Assembly (NCBI GenBank): GCA_020636315.1
Contig: JACJYA010000009.1
Coordinates: 248,001-312,000, forward strand
Source of the DNA: Lewinellaceae bacterium
Lineage (GTDB): Bacteria > Bacteroidota > Bacteroidia > Chitinophagales > Saprospiraceae
Length of the DNA stretch: 64,000 nucleotides
Direction: 5' to 3'
Shown here piece by piece: positions 32,625 to 41,516 of the stretch (the first letter of the stretch is position 1; each line of letters begins with the position of its first letter). Both the position numbers and the translations under genes were made by a program. The notes below the pieces were generated by a model. That model was not told the DNA's origin, searched no databases, and was given only the letters and a program-made list of their open reading frames with translations.

Positions 32625-33728
32625 ATGAAAATCGCTATATTGAAAAAGCAACTCATCAATTTTCTCAAATTCCTCCTGTTCCTCGGGATCGGGGTGGGAA
32701 TATTATACCTGGTCTACCAGAAGCAGAGTACGGCCTTTCAGGAGGAATGCGCGCTGAAAGGCATCAGCCCGGAGAATTGCAGCCTGATCGCCAAGGTTGC
32801 CAATGATTTCAGAGAGGCCAACTACTTCTGGATACTGATGGTCTTGCTCGCCTTTCTGATCAGCAACGTCAGCCGGGCAAGCCGCTGGATTATGCTCATC
32901 CGCCCGATGGGCTATGCTCCCCGCCTCATCAATGGCTTTCTGGCCACGATCCTGGGGTACTTCGCCAACCTCGGCCTTCCCAGGATGGGAGAGATCGTCC
33001 GGGGAGCCACCCTCGCCCGGTACGAAAAGATCCCGGTAGAGAAGGTCATGGGTACAATTGTAGTAGATCGCATTTTTGATGTCATCAGTATCCTGCTGGT
33101 GACGAGCCTGGCTTTTGCACTGGAATACGATAATATTCTGGCTTTCGTACAGGAACAGGTTTCACTGAGCGAACGTCTGGGAAATGCCGGCAACCTATTC
33201 CTGTGGCTGGGAGGCTTCGGCCTGGCCGCCCTACTTCTATTCTGGCTCCTGCGCCGGCAGATCGCCCGAACCAAACTGTATCATAAGATAGCCGAAATCG
33301 CCAGAGGTTTCTTACAGGGCATCAAAACGGTCAGCCAAATGAGCCGGCCCTGGCTCTTTGTCCTTCACAGTATCAACATCTGGTTCATGTATTTCCTGAT
33401 GACCTACCTGTGCTTTTTTGCGTTTGAACCCACTGCCGGCCTTTCTATGGTGGCCGGCCTTGTGGTATTCGTCTTTGGAGGCTGGGGCATCGTCATCCCG
33501 TCTCCCGGAGGTATGGGCACCTATCATTTCCTGGCACAAACTGCATTGTCCATTTATGGCGTAAGCGGTGAAGACGGTTTCTCCTGGGCCAACATCGCTT
33601 TTTTCTCCATCCAGCTGGGCTGTAATGTGCTGGTCGGTATCCTTGCCCTCATCTTCCTGCCGGTGATCAACCGCAATTACGAGCCGGTGGAAACCGTTCC
33701 ATTGAAGGAGGAACAGGCAGTGGCTTGA
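32625..33728 (+). CDS. lysylphosphatidylglycerol synthase-like (UPF0104) membrane protein
   Basis: 367 residues with about eight hydrophobic segments (around residues 12-30, 67-85, 100-120, 150-170, 195-215, 240-260, 270-300, 320-345). GLPRMGEIVRGATLARYEKI and VVDRIFDVISI are the signature of the flippase-like AglD/MprF transmembrane family. PSPGGMGTYHFLAQTAL near residue 288 is also conserved. The family is thought to move lipid-linked or aminoacylated lipids; there is no synthase domain here. It is followed by rfaE2-like, Nif3 and zinc ribbon genes on the same strand. Confidence 0.88.
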   Translation: MKIAILKKQLINFLKFLLFLGIGVGILYLVYQKQSTAFQEECALKGISPENCSLIAKVANDFREANYFWILMVLLAFLISNVSRASRWIMLIRPMGYAPRLINGFLATILGYFANLGLPRMGEIVRGATLARYEKIPVEKVMGTIVVDRIFDVISILLVTSLAFALEYDNILAFVQEQVSLSERLGNAGNLFLWLGGFGLAALLLFWLLRRQIARTKLYHKIAEIARGFLQGIKTVSQMSRPWLFVLHSINIWFMYFLMTYLCFFAFEPTAGLSMVAGLVVFVFGGWGIVIPSPGGMGTYHFLAQTALSIYGVSGEDGFSWANIAFFSIQLGCNVLVGILALIFLPVINRNYEPVETVPLKEEQAVA

Positions 33729-33780
33729 GCACTTGTCAGCAACAACCAGTAACCTCGCAACTGGCAACAAAAGAACTTTC

Positions 33781-34272
33781 ATGCTACAGAAAATAAAAGG
33801 CAAGATCCAGAGCTGGGAACAGGCAAAGCAGTCCGTTGAAGCCTGGAGGGAAAAAGGGTTGCGGACAGTCTTTACCAACGGCTGTTTCGACCTGCTGCAC
33901 TACGGCCACATTCACTATCTGGCGCAGGCCCGCGAACTGGGAGACAAACTGGTGGTTGGCCTTAATAGCGATGCTTCGGTTCGCCGGCTCAAAGGCGCGG
34001 GCCGCCCCATCAACGATGAGCCGAGCCGGCAGCTGATGCTTGCCGCCCTGGAATGCGTTGACCTGGCCGTCACATTCGAACAGGATACCCCCCTGGAACT
34101 CATCACCCTGCTCCTGCCCGACATCCTGGTTAAAGGAGGCGATTACCAACCCGGGGATATCGTCGGAGCAGACGTCGTAATAGCCCGGGGTGGAGAAGTC
34201 AAAGCATTACCGTATATTGAAGGGTACTCGACTTCGGCCATTGAGGCCAGAATTCGGGAAAAAGATATGTAA
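33781..34272 (+). CDS. rfaE2: ADP-heptose-synthase-type nucleotidyltransferase (RfaE2)
   Basis: 163 residues from the ATG at 33781 (MLQKIKGK); an ATG 16 codons upstream is less likely because the first residues show no similarity. The cytidylyltransferase fold is clear: TVFTNGCFDLLHYGHIHYL (HxGH motif) and VGLNSDASVRRLKG. The late part, KGGDYQPGDIVGADVV and YIEGYSTSAIEARI, is diagnostic of RfaE domain II, which attaches a nucleotide to heptose-1-phosphate in LPS core synthesis. Domain I (kinase) is missing, as usual for split versions. Confidence 0.9.
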   Translation: MLQKIKGKIQSWEQAKQSVEAWREKGLRTVFTNGCFDLLHYGHIHYLAQARELGDKLVVGLNSDASVRRLKGAGRPINDEPSRQLMLAALECVDLAVTFEQDTPLELITLLLPDILVKGGDYQPGDIVGADVVIARGGEVKALPYIEGYSTSAIEARIREKDM

Positions 34273-34289
34273 ACCAACTTCTACTGACC

Positions 34290-35348
34290 ATGGCTAAAAT
34301 CCGCGACCTGGCCGCCCATCTGGAATCTATTGCCCCGCCGGGATACCAGGAGAGTTACGACAATGCCGGCCTCATCGTCGGCAACCCCGAAGAGGAGGTA
34401 ACGGGGGTATTGTTCTGCCTCGATTCTACTGAAGCAGTCGTAGAGGAGGCCATTGAAAAGCAGTGCAACCTGATCGTCGCCCACCACCCCATTGTATTCA
34501 GGGGGTTGAAGCGCCTGACCGGAAGCAGCTATGTGGAAAGGGTGGTCATACAGGCCATTCGCCATGGTATCGCCATCTATGCCATCCACACCAACCTGGA
34601 CAACGTTTACCATGAGGGCGTCAATGGCAGGATCGCCGGGCGGCTCGGCCTGATAGACACCCATATCCTGGCGCCGAAAGCCAACCTGAAGAAACTCAGC
34701 GTCATGGCGCCGCAGAGCCGCAGGGAAAGCCTTCGGGCCGCCCTGATAACCGCAGGTGCTGAAAGGGTAACAGCCGGTGAACAGGCCAGCTATTTCCCTT
34801 TTGAGGGAGAAGTTGCTTCCGGCGGAGAAACAGCAACGGTAAAACTGGAAGCCCTTTTCCCCTCCGGACGGGAACGGCAGATACTGGCGGCCCTGCAGGC
34901 CAGCGCGAACGGCCAACAACTCGCCTATGAACTTGTTTCCATAGAGAATACCAATCCCGGCGTAGGTTCAGGGCTGGTGGGCCGCCTTCCCGAACCCATG
35001 CCGGAAAAAGCTTTTTTGCAACACCTTAAAACCAAAATGAACACCGGGTGTATCCGGCATACGAAGTTGCTGGGCCAGCCAGTGGAAACGGTGGCCCTGT
35101 GCGGAGGGTCCGGCGGCTTCCTGCTGGGCAACGCCAAAGCGGCGAGAGCCCAGTTTTTTGTGACCGCCGATTACAAATACCACGAATTTTTCGACGCCGA
35201 CGGGCAGATCGTGATCGCCGATATCGGCCATTATGAAAGCGAGCAGTTCACAATAGAGCTGTTGTATGATATTATTTCTCAGAAATTTAGTAATTTTGCG
35301 GTCCATTGCACGGAAGCCATTACAAATCCGGTGCACTACTTTCATTGA
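34290..35348 (+). CDS. Nif3-like dinuclear metal center protein
   Basis: 352 residues. IVAHHPIVFRGLKRL (about residue 60-75), AIHTNLDNVYHEGVNG and the terminal ADIGHYESEQFTIELL supply the metal ligands of the NIF3 family. The roughly 110-residue insertion in the middle (residues 130-235) is the YqfO/PII-like domain of larger members. The enzymatic role is uncertain; some have been listed as GTP cyclohydrolase 1 type 2. The neighbour downstream, a coiled-coil zinc ribbon protein, is its common partner in Bacteroidota. Confidence 0.92.
   Translation: MAKIRDLAAHLESIAPPGYQESYDNAGLIVGNPEEEVTGVLFCLDSTEAVVEEAIEKQCNLIVAHHPIVFRGLKRLTGSSYVERVVIQAIRHGIAIYAIHTNLDNVYHEGVNGRIAGRLGLIDTHILAPKANLKKLSVMAPQSRRESLRAALITAGAERVTAGEQASYFPFEGEVASGGETATVKLEALFPSGRERQILAALQASANGQQLAYELVSIENTNPGVGSGLVGRLPEPMPEKAFLQHLKTKMNTGCIRHTKLLGQPVETVALCGGSGGFLLGNAKAARAQFFVTADYKYHEFFDADGQIVIADIGHYESEQFTIELLYDIISQKFSNFAVHCTEAITNPVHYFH
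35291..35298 (+). promoter_or_regulatory. -7 type element inside the end of the Nif3 gene
   Basis: TAATTTTG fits TAnnTTTG and lies about 95 bases before the zinc ribbon ATG. It would give that gene its own promoter within the Nif3 coding region. No -33 match was found at standard spacing. Confidence 0.35.
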
Positions 35349-35392
35349 ATGGCTTTCGCGTCGTTATAATCAACATCATAACATTTAAATAT

Positions 35393-36160
35393 ATGGCAGG
35401 AGAACCCACAGTAGCTGAAAAGCTCAAACAACTCTACGAACTCCAGCAAATTGACTCCAAGATCGATGAAATCAAAGTACTGAAAGGAGAACTTCCCATG
35501 GAGGTGAGTGACCTTGAAGATGAGATCGCCGGCATGGAAACCCGCGTCAACCGCCTTAAAAGCCAGGTTGATGAACTGGAGGAAGAAGTGAGCAGGCATG
35601 AAGCAAAGATCAAGGAATCCGAAGCGCTGATCCTGCGCTACAAGGCTCAGCTTGATAATGTAAAGAACAACCGGGAGTACGACGCGCTAATGAAAGAACT
35701 GGAACTCCAGAACCTGGATATCCAGCTCTCTGAAAAGAAGATAAGAGGCGCCAACAAAGACGTACAGAACAAACAGGATACCCTTCAGGCCACCGAAGAA
35801 CGTCTGGCCGCCAAGCAAAAGGACCTGGATGCGAAGAAAGTCGAACTGGAACAGATCATCCAGAAAACGGAAAAAGAGGAGGAACGCCTGGGCAAGCAAT
35901 CGGAAAAGGTTCGTAAAAATATTGAAGAACGGCTGCTGCGCGCCTACGATAAGATCCGCAACAACTACCGCAATGGCCTGGCCGTAGTAACGGTGGAACG
36001 GAACTCCTGCGGCGGTTGTTTCAATATGATCCCTCCCCAGATGCAGCTCGAGATCTCCATGCGCAAGAAGATCATCGCCTGCGAACACTGCGGCCGCATC
36101 CTGGTCGATGACTTCATCATGGATGTCGGTAAGGAAGAAAAAGAAAAACAGGAAGCCTGA
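35393..36160 (+). CDS. coiled-coil zinc ribbon protein (CT398/HP0958-like)
   Basis: 255 residues from the ATG at 35393 (MAGEPTVAEKLKQLYELQQID). Residues 10-190 are a long antiparallel coiled coil rich in Glu, Lys and Leu. The C-terminus has two CxxC pairs, CGGCFNMIPP and CEHCGRILV (about residues 203 and 235), forming a C4 zinc ribbon. Family members bind nucleic acid or act as chaperone-like adaptors in other bacteria; here the role is unknown. The adjacency to Nif3 is typical. Confidence 0.9.
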   Translation: MAGEPTVAEKLKQLYELQQIDSKIDEIKVLKGELPMEVSDLEDEIAGMETRVNRLKSQVDELEEEVSRHEAKIKESEALILRYKAQLDNVKNNREYDALMKELELQNLDIQLSEKKIRGANKDVQNKQDTLQATEERLAAKQKDLDAKKVELEQIIQKTEKEEERLGKQSEKVRKNIEERLLRAYDKIRNNYRNGLAVVTVERNSCGGCFNMIPPQMQLEISMRKKIIACEHCGRILVDDFIMDVGKEEKEKQEA

Positions 36161-36203
36161 GGCTACCCCGCAAAAGGCTTTCTCCGCTTTTGCACAGCTC
36201 CGG

Positions 36204-36290
36204 GAGCCTTGAAGATATAGGCGAGGAAAGAAAAATTTCGACACTTTTCTTTCGTTATACTTGCATATACCTTCAAGGCTCTTTTTCTTT
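36204..36290 (+). terminator. long hairpin after the zinc ribbon gene
   Basis: GAGCCTTGAAG (36204-36214) pairs with CTTCAAGGCTC (36271-36281), with an inner pair GAAAGAAAA / TTTTCTTTC, followed by a T-rich run. A promoter-like TATACTTG (36256-36263) lies within the right half, so termination and the next promoter may overlap. Confidence 0.55.
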
Positions 36291-36366
36291 GTAACTTCTG
36301 GTCCTGCTCCCACCCTTTGGTATTCTTTACCGGCAAACCGGCTACGTAACCCGAAAACTTGTGCCC

Positions 36367-37866
36367 ATGCTCAGGCTATGCCTCCCATTCCTGTTTTTTC
36401 TCACCTGTGCCCTTCCCGCCCGGTCGGCCAAGTACTTTGCCTTTACGCCGGCAGCCCGGCAGGCTTATGAATTAGCCACCAGCCTGCGCTTCGGGGAAGC
36501 CTATGCCTCCATGGCTCAAATGAAGCTGGAAGACCCCAATAACCTCATCGTCCACCACATCGAAAATTACATCGATTTTTTCACCCTCTATATTCAGGAG
36601 GATGAAGCCACTTACCGGAAACTCAGAAAAAACCGCGACCTGCGACTGGAAAAAGTAAAAGCCGGCGACCGCAACTCGCCTTACTATCTCTTTGTCCAGG
36701 CGGACATACGCCTGCAATGGGCGCTGGTGCGCCTCCGCTTTGAGGATTACCTGGGTGCTTTCACGGAAGTGAGCAAAGCTTACAAACTTTTGAAGGAAAA
36801 CGAAGAGCTCTTCCCCGGCTTTATGCCCAATAAGAAAGACCTGGGTATCCTCCACGCTATGGTAGGCACCATCCCGGACAGTTATAAATGGGGAATAAAG
36901 CTACTCAGCGGCCTGGACGGCACCATCACCCAGGGGCGCCGGGAAGTCGAAGAAGTACTGGCCTACTCACAGCAAAACGACTTCATCTTCCGGGAAGAAA
37001 CGGTAGCGCTCTATGCCTACCTGCTCCTCCACCTGGACAATGAGGGCGAAGAAGCCTGGCGGGCCGTTGCCGGCAGTTCACTGAGGCCCGGGGCAAACCC
37101 CATGCATTGTTTTGTGATGGCCAATATCGCCATGCGCACCGGGCGCAACGAGCAGGCCATAAAATTGCTGGAACAACGCAAAAGGGGCAAAACCTTTTTC
37201 CCCTTTCCCTACCTGGACTATATGCTGGGCCTGGCCAAACTTCGCCGCCTGGATCACGACGCCACGCCTCACTTCCAGCGCTTTATCCTGCATTATCAGG
37301 GCAGTAACTTCATAAAGGAAGCCTATCAGAAAATGGCATGGCAGGAGTTGATCAACGGCAACCCCAAAGGTTACGAGCGCTACATGCAGGCTTGCCTGGC
37401 CAATGGCTCCCCCATTGCCGGAGGGGACAAAAACGCCCAGCAGGAAGCCGAACACGGAACAGCGCCTGACCTTACCCTGCTGAAAGCCCGCCTCCTCTTC
37501 GATGGAGGGTATTTCCTCAAAGGATACCGTATCCTGGCCGATCGCAGCCCGGAAAACTTTTCTTATCCTGAAGGGCAACTGGAATACTACTACCGGATGG
37601 GGCGCCTGCTTCATGGACTCAACCGCTATGATGAAGCCCTGCAATACTACCAGTTTACCATTGAAAAGGGAGCCGGTTCCCCTCACTTCTACGCCTGCAA
37701 CGCTGCTTTGCAGATGGGCCTGATCCACGAATCCAAAGGAGCTTACCCCCAGGCCAGGGCCGCCTTCGAACGCTGCCTGAACATCGAACCGGAAGAATAC
37801 CGGACCGGCCTGCACCAGAAAGCCAAATCGGGCCTCGCCAGAATTGAAGAGAAAGGATGGCAGTAG
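36367..37866 (+). CDS. secreted/periplasmic TPR protein
   Basis: About 499 residues. The ATG at 36367 gives a clean signal peptide (MLRLCLPFLFFLTCALPARS); a GTG two codons earlier is the alternative. The rest is helical with TPR-like units, clearest near the end (residues about 415-490: YYRMGRLLHGLNRYDEALQYY, ALQMGLIHESKGAYPQARAAFERCL). It resembles a conserved Bacteroidota protein of unknown role. The hydrolase gene starts 14 bases after its stop, so they are probably cotranscribed. Confidence 0.82.
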   Translation: MLRLCLPFLFFLTCALPARSAKYFAFTPAARQAYELATSLRFGEAYASMAQMKLEDPNNLIVHHIENYIDFFTLYIQEDEATYRKLRKNRDLRLEKVKAGDRNSPYYLFVQADIRLQWALVRLRFEDYLGAFTEVSKAYKLLKENEELFPGFMPNKKDLGILHAMVGTIPDSYKWGIKLLSGLDGTITQGRREVEEVLAYSQQNDFIFREETVALYAYLLLHLDNEGEEAWRAVAGSSLRPGANPMHCFVMANIAMRTGRNEQAIKLLEQRKRGKTFFPFPYLDYMLGLAKLRRLDHDATPHFQRFILHYQGSNFIKEAYQKMAWQELINGNPKGYERYMQACLANGSPIAGGDKNAQQEAEHGTAPDLTLLKARLLFDGGYFLKGYRILADRSPENFSYPEGQLEYYYRMGRLLHGLNRYDEALQYYQFTIEKGAGSPHFYACNAALQMGLIHESKGAYPQARAAFERCLNIEPEEYRTGLHQKAKSGLARIEEKGWQ

Positions 37867-37879
37867 GGGGGTCATTAAT

Positions 37880-38680
37880 ATGCAGCCATCTTTTCTAAAT
37901 ACCCCCTTCGGTGAGGTCGCTTTCCGAAAGTACGGCGCCGGCGGCCGTCTCCTGATCGCTTTTCACGGCTTCTCAGCGGACGGCGCCATTTTCCGGGCAA
38001 TGGGCGGGTATCTCGATGGTGGCTGTACCCTGTACGCCATAGACCTTCCTTTCCACGGAAATACCCAGTGGCGGGCAGATGATTACCGGCCGGGCCAACT
38101 GGCAGCGGTAGTCAGGCTTATTCTTGCGCAGGAGGGCAAGGGCCGGTTTGAGGCAATCGGGCACAGCCTGGGCGCCCGCCTGTGGCTGCACCTGCTCCCT
38201 TTTTTCAAAGGCCAGGCCACCTGCCTCTATCTGCTGGCGCCCGATGGACTGCAGACCCGGTGGCTCTATCTGGTGGAATGGCTCCCGGTTTGGTGGCGCC
38301 GGTTGTTCATTCACTTTGCCCAACGGCCTGCCTGGATATTGGCCCTGGCGCGCCGGCTGCACCGTTTGGGGTGGGTTGATGATTTTCTGCTCCGGTACCT
38401 GAACCACCACCTGGGAGAAGCCCCGCTGCGCTACCGGCTGCTGCACACCTGGATGGCCATCGGCCATTTTCGGTTGGGCACAAAAAAAGTGGCCCACCTC
38501 ATCCGGCAGGCAAGAGTACCGGTATATGTCCTGCTCGGTGATGAAGACAGGCTCGTAAAACCGGAGTCCATCCGCCGAAGACTGGACGGGCTGGATGAGG
38601 TCAGCATAGAAGAGATCAGCGCCACTCACCGGTCGATTTGCCGGGCAGCTGCTCCCTATGTAAAAAACCGTAAGGTTTGA
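37880..38680 (+). CDS. alpha/beta hydrolase
   Basis: 266 residues, start chosen at MQPSFLNTPFGEVAFRKYG where the fold begins. The oxyanion segment FHGFSADG, the nucleophile elbow AIGHSLGARLW (Ser about residue 100), an acid in LLGDEDRLVKPE and the late His in ISATHRSICR make a complete catalytic triad. A helical cap (residues 130-200) is rich in Trp and Arg. The substrate cannot be predicted. Confidence 0.88.
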   Translation: MQPSFLNTPFGEVAFRKYGAGGRLLIAFHGFSADGAIFRAMGGYLDGGCTLYAIDLPFHGNTQWRADDYRPGQLAAVVRLILAQEGKGRFEAIGHSLGARLWLHLLPFFKGQATCLYLLAPDGLQTRWLYLVEWLPVWWRRLFIHFAQRPAWILALARRLHRLGWVDDFLLRYLNHHLGEAPLRYRLLHTWMAIGHFRLGTKKVAHLIRQARVPVYVLLGDEDRLVKPESIRRRLDGLDEVSIEEISATHRSICRAAAPYVKNRKV

Positions 38681-38705
38681 GAATAAGAAACTGGTTTATT
38701 ATCTA

Positions 38706-39923
38706 TTATTGGTTCTGTTTCACTTTCAGCCCGTATCCTTTCAGTATCCTTCGCGCCAGCGAGGCCTTGTGGGCCTCATCGGGCCCGTCGTAAATGCGGG
38801 CGCCCCGCTCTTCGCGGTAGAAATAAGAAAGAATGGTATCGTCGGTAACGCCCAGAGCGCCATGCACCTGCAGGGCGCGGTCAATGGCCTTTTGCATCAC
38901 TCCGGCAACAAAAAACTTTATGGTGGAAATTTCGGTGCTGGCCGCCCGCTGCCCTTCTTTCTCCATTTTGATGGCCGTGTGCAGCACCATATAGCGGGCG
39001 GCATCGATCTGAGCGCGGCACTCCGCGATCCAGGCCTGCACCATCTGTTGTTCTCCCAGCATTCTCCCCTCTCCCATCTCGCGGGTGGCGGCGCGCCGGC
39101 ACATCATATCGAAGGCCCGTTCGCAGATGCCGATCCAGCGCATGCAATGGTGGATGCGCCCGGGCCCCAGGCGTTGCTGGGCCAGTTTGAAGCCCTCCCC
39201 TTCTTCCCCCAGCCGGTTGGCCCGGGGCACTCTTACATCTTCCAGGCGGATCTCCGCGTGGCTGTGCCAGCCCTCCCCGGCATGCCCCATCACCGGAATG
39301 TTGCGCACCAGTTGGAAGCCGGGAGTATCGGTTGGAACGATGATCATACTGGCCCGCTGGTAAGGGTTTTCTGCCTCGGGGTTGGTGACTGCCATGACGA
39401 TGGCAAAAGAAGCCCCATCCGCCGAGGAGGCAAACCACTTGTGCCCGTTGATTCTGTAATTATCCCCATCACGCACCGCCATGGTGCCCATACGCACCGG
39501 GTTGGATCCGGCATAGGCCGGTTCGGTCATAGCAAAACAGGAACGTATATCTCCGGCAAGCAGAGGGCGAAGGAACTGCTCCTTGATATCCGGAGGCCCG
39601 TGTTGCAGTAATAATTCGGTATTTCCTGCGTCCGGCGCCTGGCAGTTGAACGCCAGATGGCCGAAGGGAGTGGTGCCCAGGAGTTCTCCCAATTGGCCGA
39701 ATTCAGAAAGGCTGAGCCCTGCCCCACCGTGCCCGGCCGGAAGGTGCGGGTTCCAGGCTCCGGTAGCCTGCGCCTTTTCCCGGAGGCTGCGGATCTCCGA
39801 TTCCACTTCCCGGAAAGGAGACCTCAGCCAGCGCAGCTCATTCGGATAAACCTCTGCTTCGAGAAATTCCTTAACGGCAGCGTATAGTTTTTTGAGCAAG
39901 GGGGTAGCAAATGCTTCGACCAT
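38706..39923 (-). CDS. acyl-CoA dehydrogenase family protein
   Basis: 405 residues. The FAD/acyl-CoA fold is shown by CFAMTEPAYAGSNP, INGHKWFASSADGA, DVRVPRANRLGEEGEGF and GPGRIHHCMRWIG. The end, QVHGALGVTDDTILSYFYREERGARIYDGPDEAHK, is like the ACAD10/11 type. It would oxidise an acyl-CoA to the enoyl-CoA with transfer to electron-transferring flavoprotein. It stands alone, between a hydrolase gene and the Pycsar-like gene, without other beta-oxidation genes. Confidence 0.92.
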   Translation of the reverse strand: MVEAFATPLLKKLYAAVKEFLEAEVYPNELRWLRSPFREVESEIRSLREKAQATGAWNPHLPAGHGGAGLSLSEFGQLGELLGTTPFGHLAFNCQAPDAGNTELLLQHGPPDIKEQFLRPLLAGDIRSCFAMTEPAYAGSNPVRMGTMAVRDGDNYRINGHKWFASSADGASFAIVMAVTNPEAENPYQRASMIIVPTDTPGFQLVRNIPVMGHAGEGWHSHAEIRLEDVRVPRANRLGEEGEGFKLAQQRLGPGRIHHCMRWIGICERAFDMMCRRAATREMGEGRMLGEQQMVQAWIAECRAQIDAARYMVLHTAIKMEKEGQRAASTEISTIKFFVAGVMQKAIDRALQVHGALGVTDDTILSYFYREERGARIYDGPDEAHKASLARRILKGYGLKVKQNQ

Positions 39924-39948
39924 AGACTGGGCATTTTTTCTTTGCGGT

Positions 39949-41169
39949 TCAGGTGAACAAGGCGATCAGAAAGGTACAGACCGTTGCGATAAAACCGGCC
40001 ATAAAGATATTATAGGAAATGGCCAGATAGCGATATTTCTTTTCCAGCACCTTCCCGAGATGGTACAGGTCTCTGACCATATTGCCGTAGAGCAACTCGC
40101 TGTCGTTGAACACATCCTCCATAGCTTCCTCGAATTGCTCGAGGCTCAGGGTAACGAAGTTACCGAAAAAGACGACGTTGCGGCGCACCGCCTCCGGCGC
40201 GGCCCCTTCCGGGTTGAGCATGGTAACTTTGGGGCGGGCGGAAAGGACGGCAAATATAAGGCTGGCCATACCCGTAACCAGAAAAATGACCACCGGGAGC
40301 AGGATCTGCGGGCTGTTCTCTCCGATATTACGGTATGAAAGAAAGGTAATGAGCACGCTGACCAGGATGGTATTGACGCTGATCATGATATTGGCCTTAT
40401 TGTCGGCAATGGCGCTCAGGTTGATGTGGTTCCGGTAATTGGCCCGGAAAAAGGTCTGTACTCCCCGTACCGGCACTTTACGCTCCAGGCTGATAAAGCT
40501 GCCATCATCCTCTTCTTCGGCTTTCTTATTATGCTTTTCCAACACCTGGCGGCAATTGTGAATGGCCTGCGCCAGCAGTGGCTGAAAACGCGCCTGAGCG
40601 GAATGTGTATGCAGTTTGATCCGCAGCAGTTCTTCCAGCAAACCCCTCGACCATTCCACTTTGGTATATTTCCGGCCGAGCAGGAACTCCCGTTCCAGGC
40701 GAAGCAGCGGAAGCCCATCTTCAGTTCCCTGCAGATAAGTAGTGGCTTGAATGGCATCGCTGAGAATACGCTCTGCCGCTCCGGAAAGCAGGCGCCCTTC
40801 AGCAACGGAAAGGATGCACCCGACCACCTGTTCCTGCTTTTCCGCAGGGTACTCTGCCTGTCCGAAAAACTGCCGGGTGAACTCTACACTAAAGTGGGCC
40901 GGTTCACGGTAATCGTATAAATAGCCGGTAGGAATAAACCAGGCGCCCAGCAAAGCCTGTTCCAGCACCTCCGCGCCGGCGCCTTCCTCCTTAGCGATCG
41001 CTTTTACATACCCGGCCAGAGTATCGGCAAAGTTATAATTATGGACCAGCAGGCGGCCGTCCTGCCGCTGCCCGAACAGGCGTAGCACAAATTCCCGCGC
41101 CTGCTCGGTTATGGCTCCGGCCGTTGGCTGGCCATCCCGTATTTCAGGTTCCTTCTTCTTCTCAGACAT
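39949..41169 (-). CDS. Pycsar-type membrane effector with a degenerate HD domain
   Basis: 406 residues. Residues about 245-405 match the Pycsar effector/DUF5706 family: INLSAIADNKANIMISVNTI precedes hydrophobic segments at about 263-279 and 289-310, and a last segment at 385-405. In Pycsar defence, such membrane proteins depolarise the cell when a cyclase makes cCMP or cUMP. The N-terminal 200 residues look like an HD phosphohydrolase (HNYNFADTLAGYV, then LLGAWFIPTGYLYDY, then ILSDAIQATTYL), but the metal pair His-Asp is replaced by Ile-Pro (residues 79-80). So it may sense rather than cleave. No uridylate/cytidylate cyclase gene is in the window, so this may be an orphan. Confidence 0.8.
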   Translation of the reverse strand: MSEKKKEPEIRDGQPTAGAITEQAREFVLRLFGQRQDGRLLVHNYNFADTLAGYVKAIAKEEGAGAEVLEQALLGAWFIPTGYLYDYREPAHFSVEFTRQFFGQAEYPAEKQEQVVGCILSVAEGRLLSGAAERILSDAIQATTYLQGTEDGLPLLRLEREFLLGRKYTKVEWSRGLLEELLRIKLHTHSAQARFQPLLAQAIHNCRQVLEKHNKKAEEEDDGSFISLERKVPVRGVQTFFRANYRNHINLSAIADNKANIMISVNTILVSVLITFLSYRNIGENSPQILLPVVIFLVTGMASLIFAVLSARPKVTMLNPEGAAPEAVRRNVVFFGNFVTLSLEQFEEAMEDVFNDSELLYGNMVRDLYHLGKVLEKKYRYLAISYNIFMAGFIATVCTFLIALFT

Positions 41170-41212
41170 AGTGGAGCAATATACAAAAAATCACTTATCT
41201 GTGAACTGCAGG

Positions 41213-41322
41213 ATTGTGTTGGTTTTGTGGTTTTGCGGTTTTGCGGCACTACGAAACGAATTCACGAATACCCCCTCGTCTTCGCCAGGCTCTGTCGGGT
41301 GAAAATGCACGAAACTACAAAC
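41213..41322. repeat. word-like inverted repeat, core family copy 3
   Basis: Left wording GTTTTGTGGTTTTGCGG (around 41222-41238) is the imperfect inverse of TGCACGAAACTACAAAC (41306-41322). Between them is the core CTCGTCTTCG (41275-41284) plus GTCGGGTGAAAA (41294-41305). Divergent genes flank it, so it is not simply a terminator. Confidence 0.65.
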
Positions 41323-41358
41323 TTTGCCGTCCACACATCAATTTGGCTTGTGGTAGCG

Positions 41359-41388
41359 TTGTAATGTGTAGCAATTTGAATACCTTTG
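41359..41388 (+). promoter_or_regulatory. possible promoter of the lipoprotein gene
   Basis: TTGT (41359-41362), 18-base spacer, TACCTTTG (41381-41388). The -7 element fits TAnnTTTG. It would leave a leader of about 120 bases before the ATG at 41517. Confidence 0.4.
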
Positions 41389-41516
41389 CAGTGTTCTTCT
41401 ACTAGCCCTGATGACTCTCCAATAACCCTGCCGCTGTGCAGAACGCCCTTCGCGTATAATAAGCGCGCATTATTCCCAGTTAATGAACCTGTGGTGGATT
41501 TAATTAAATTCTGATT

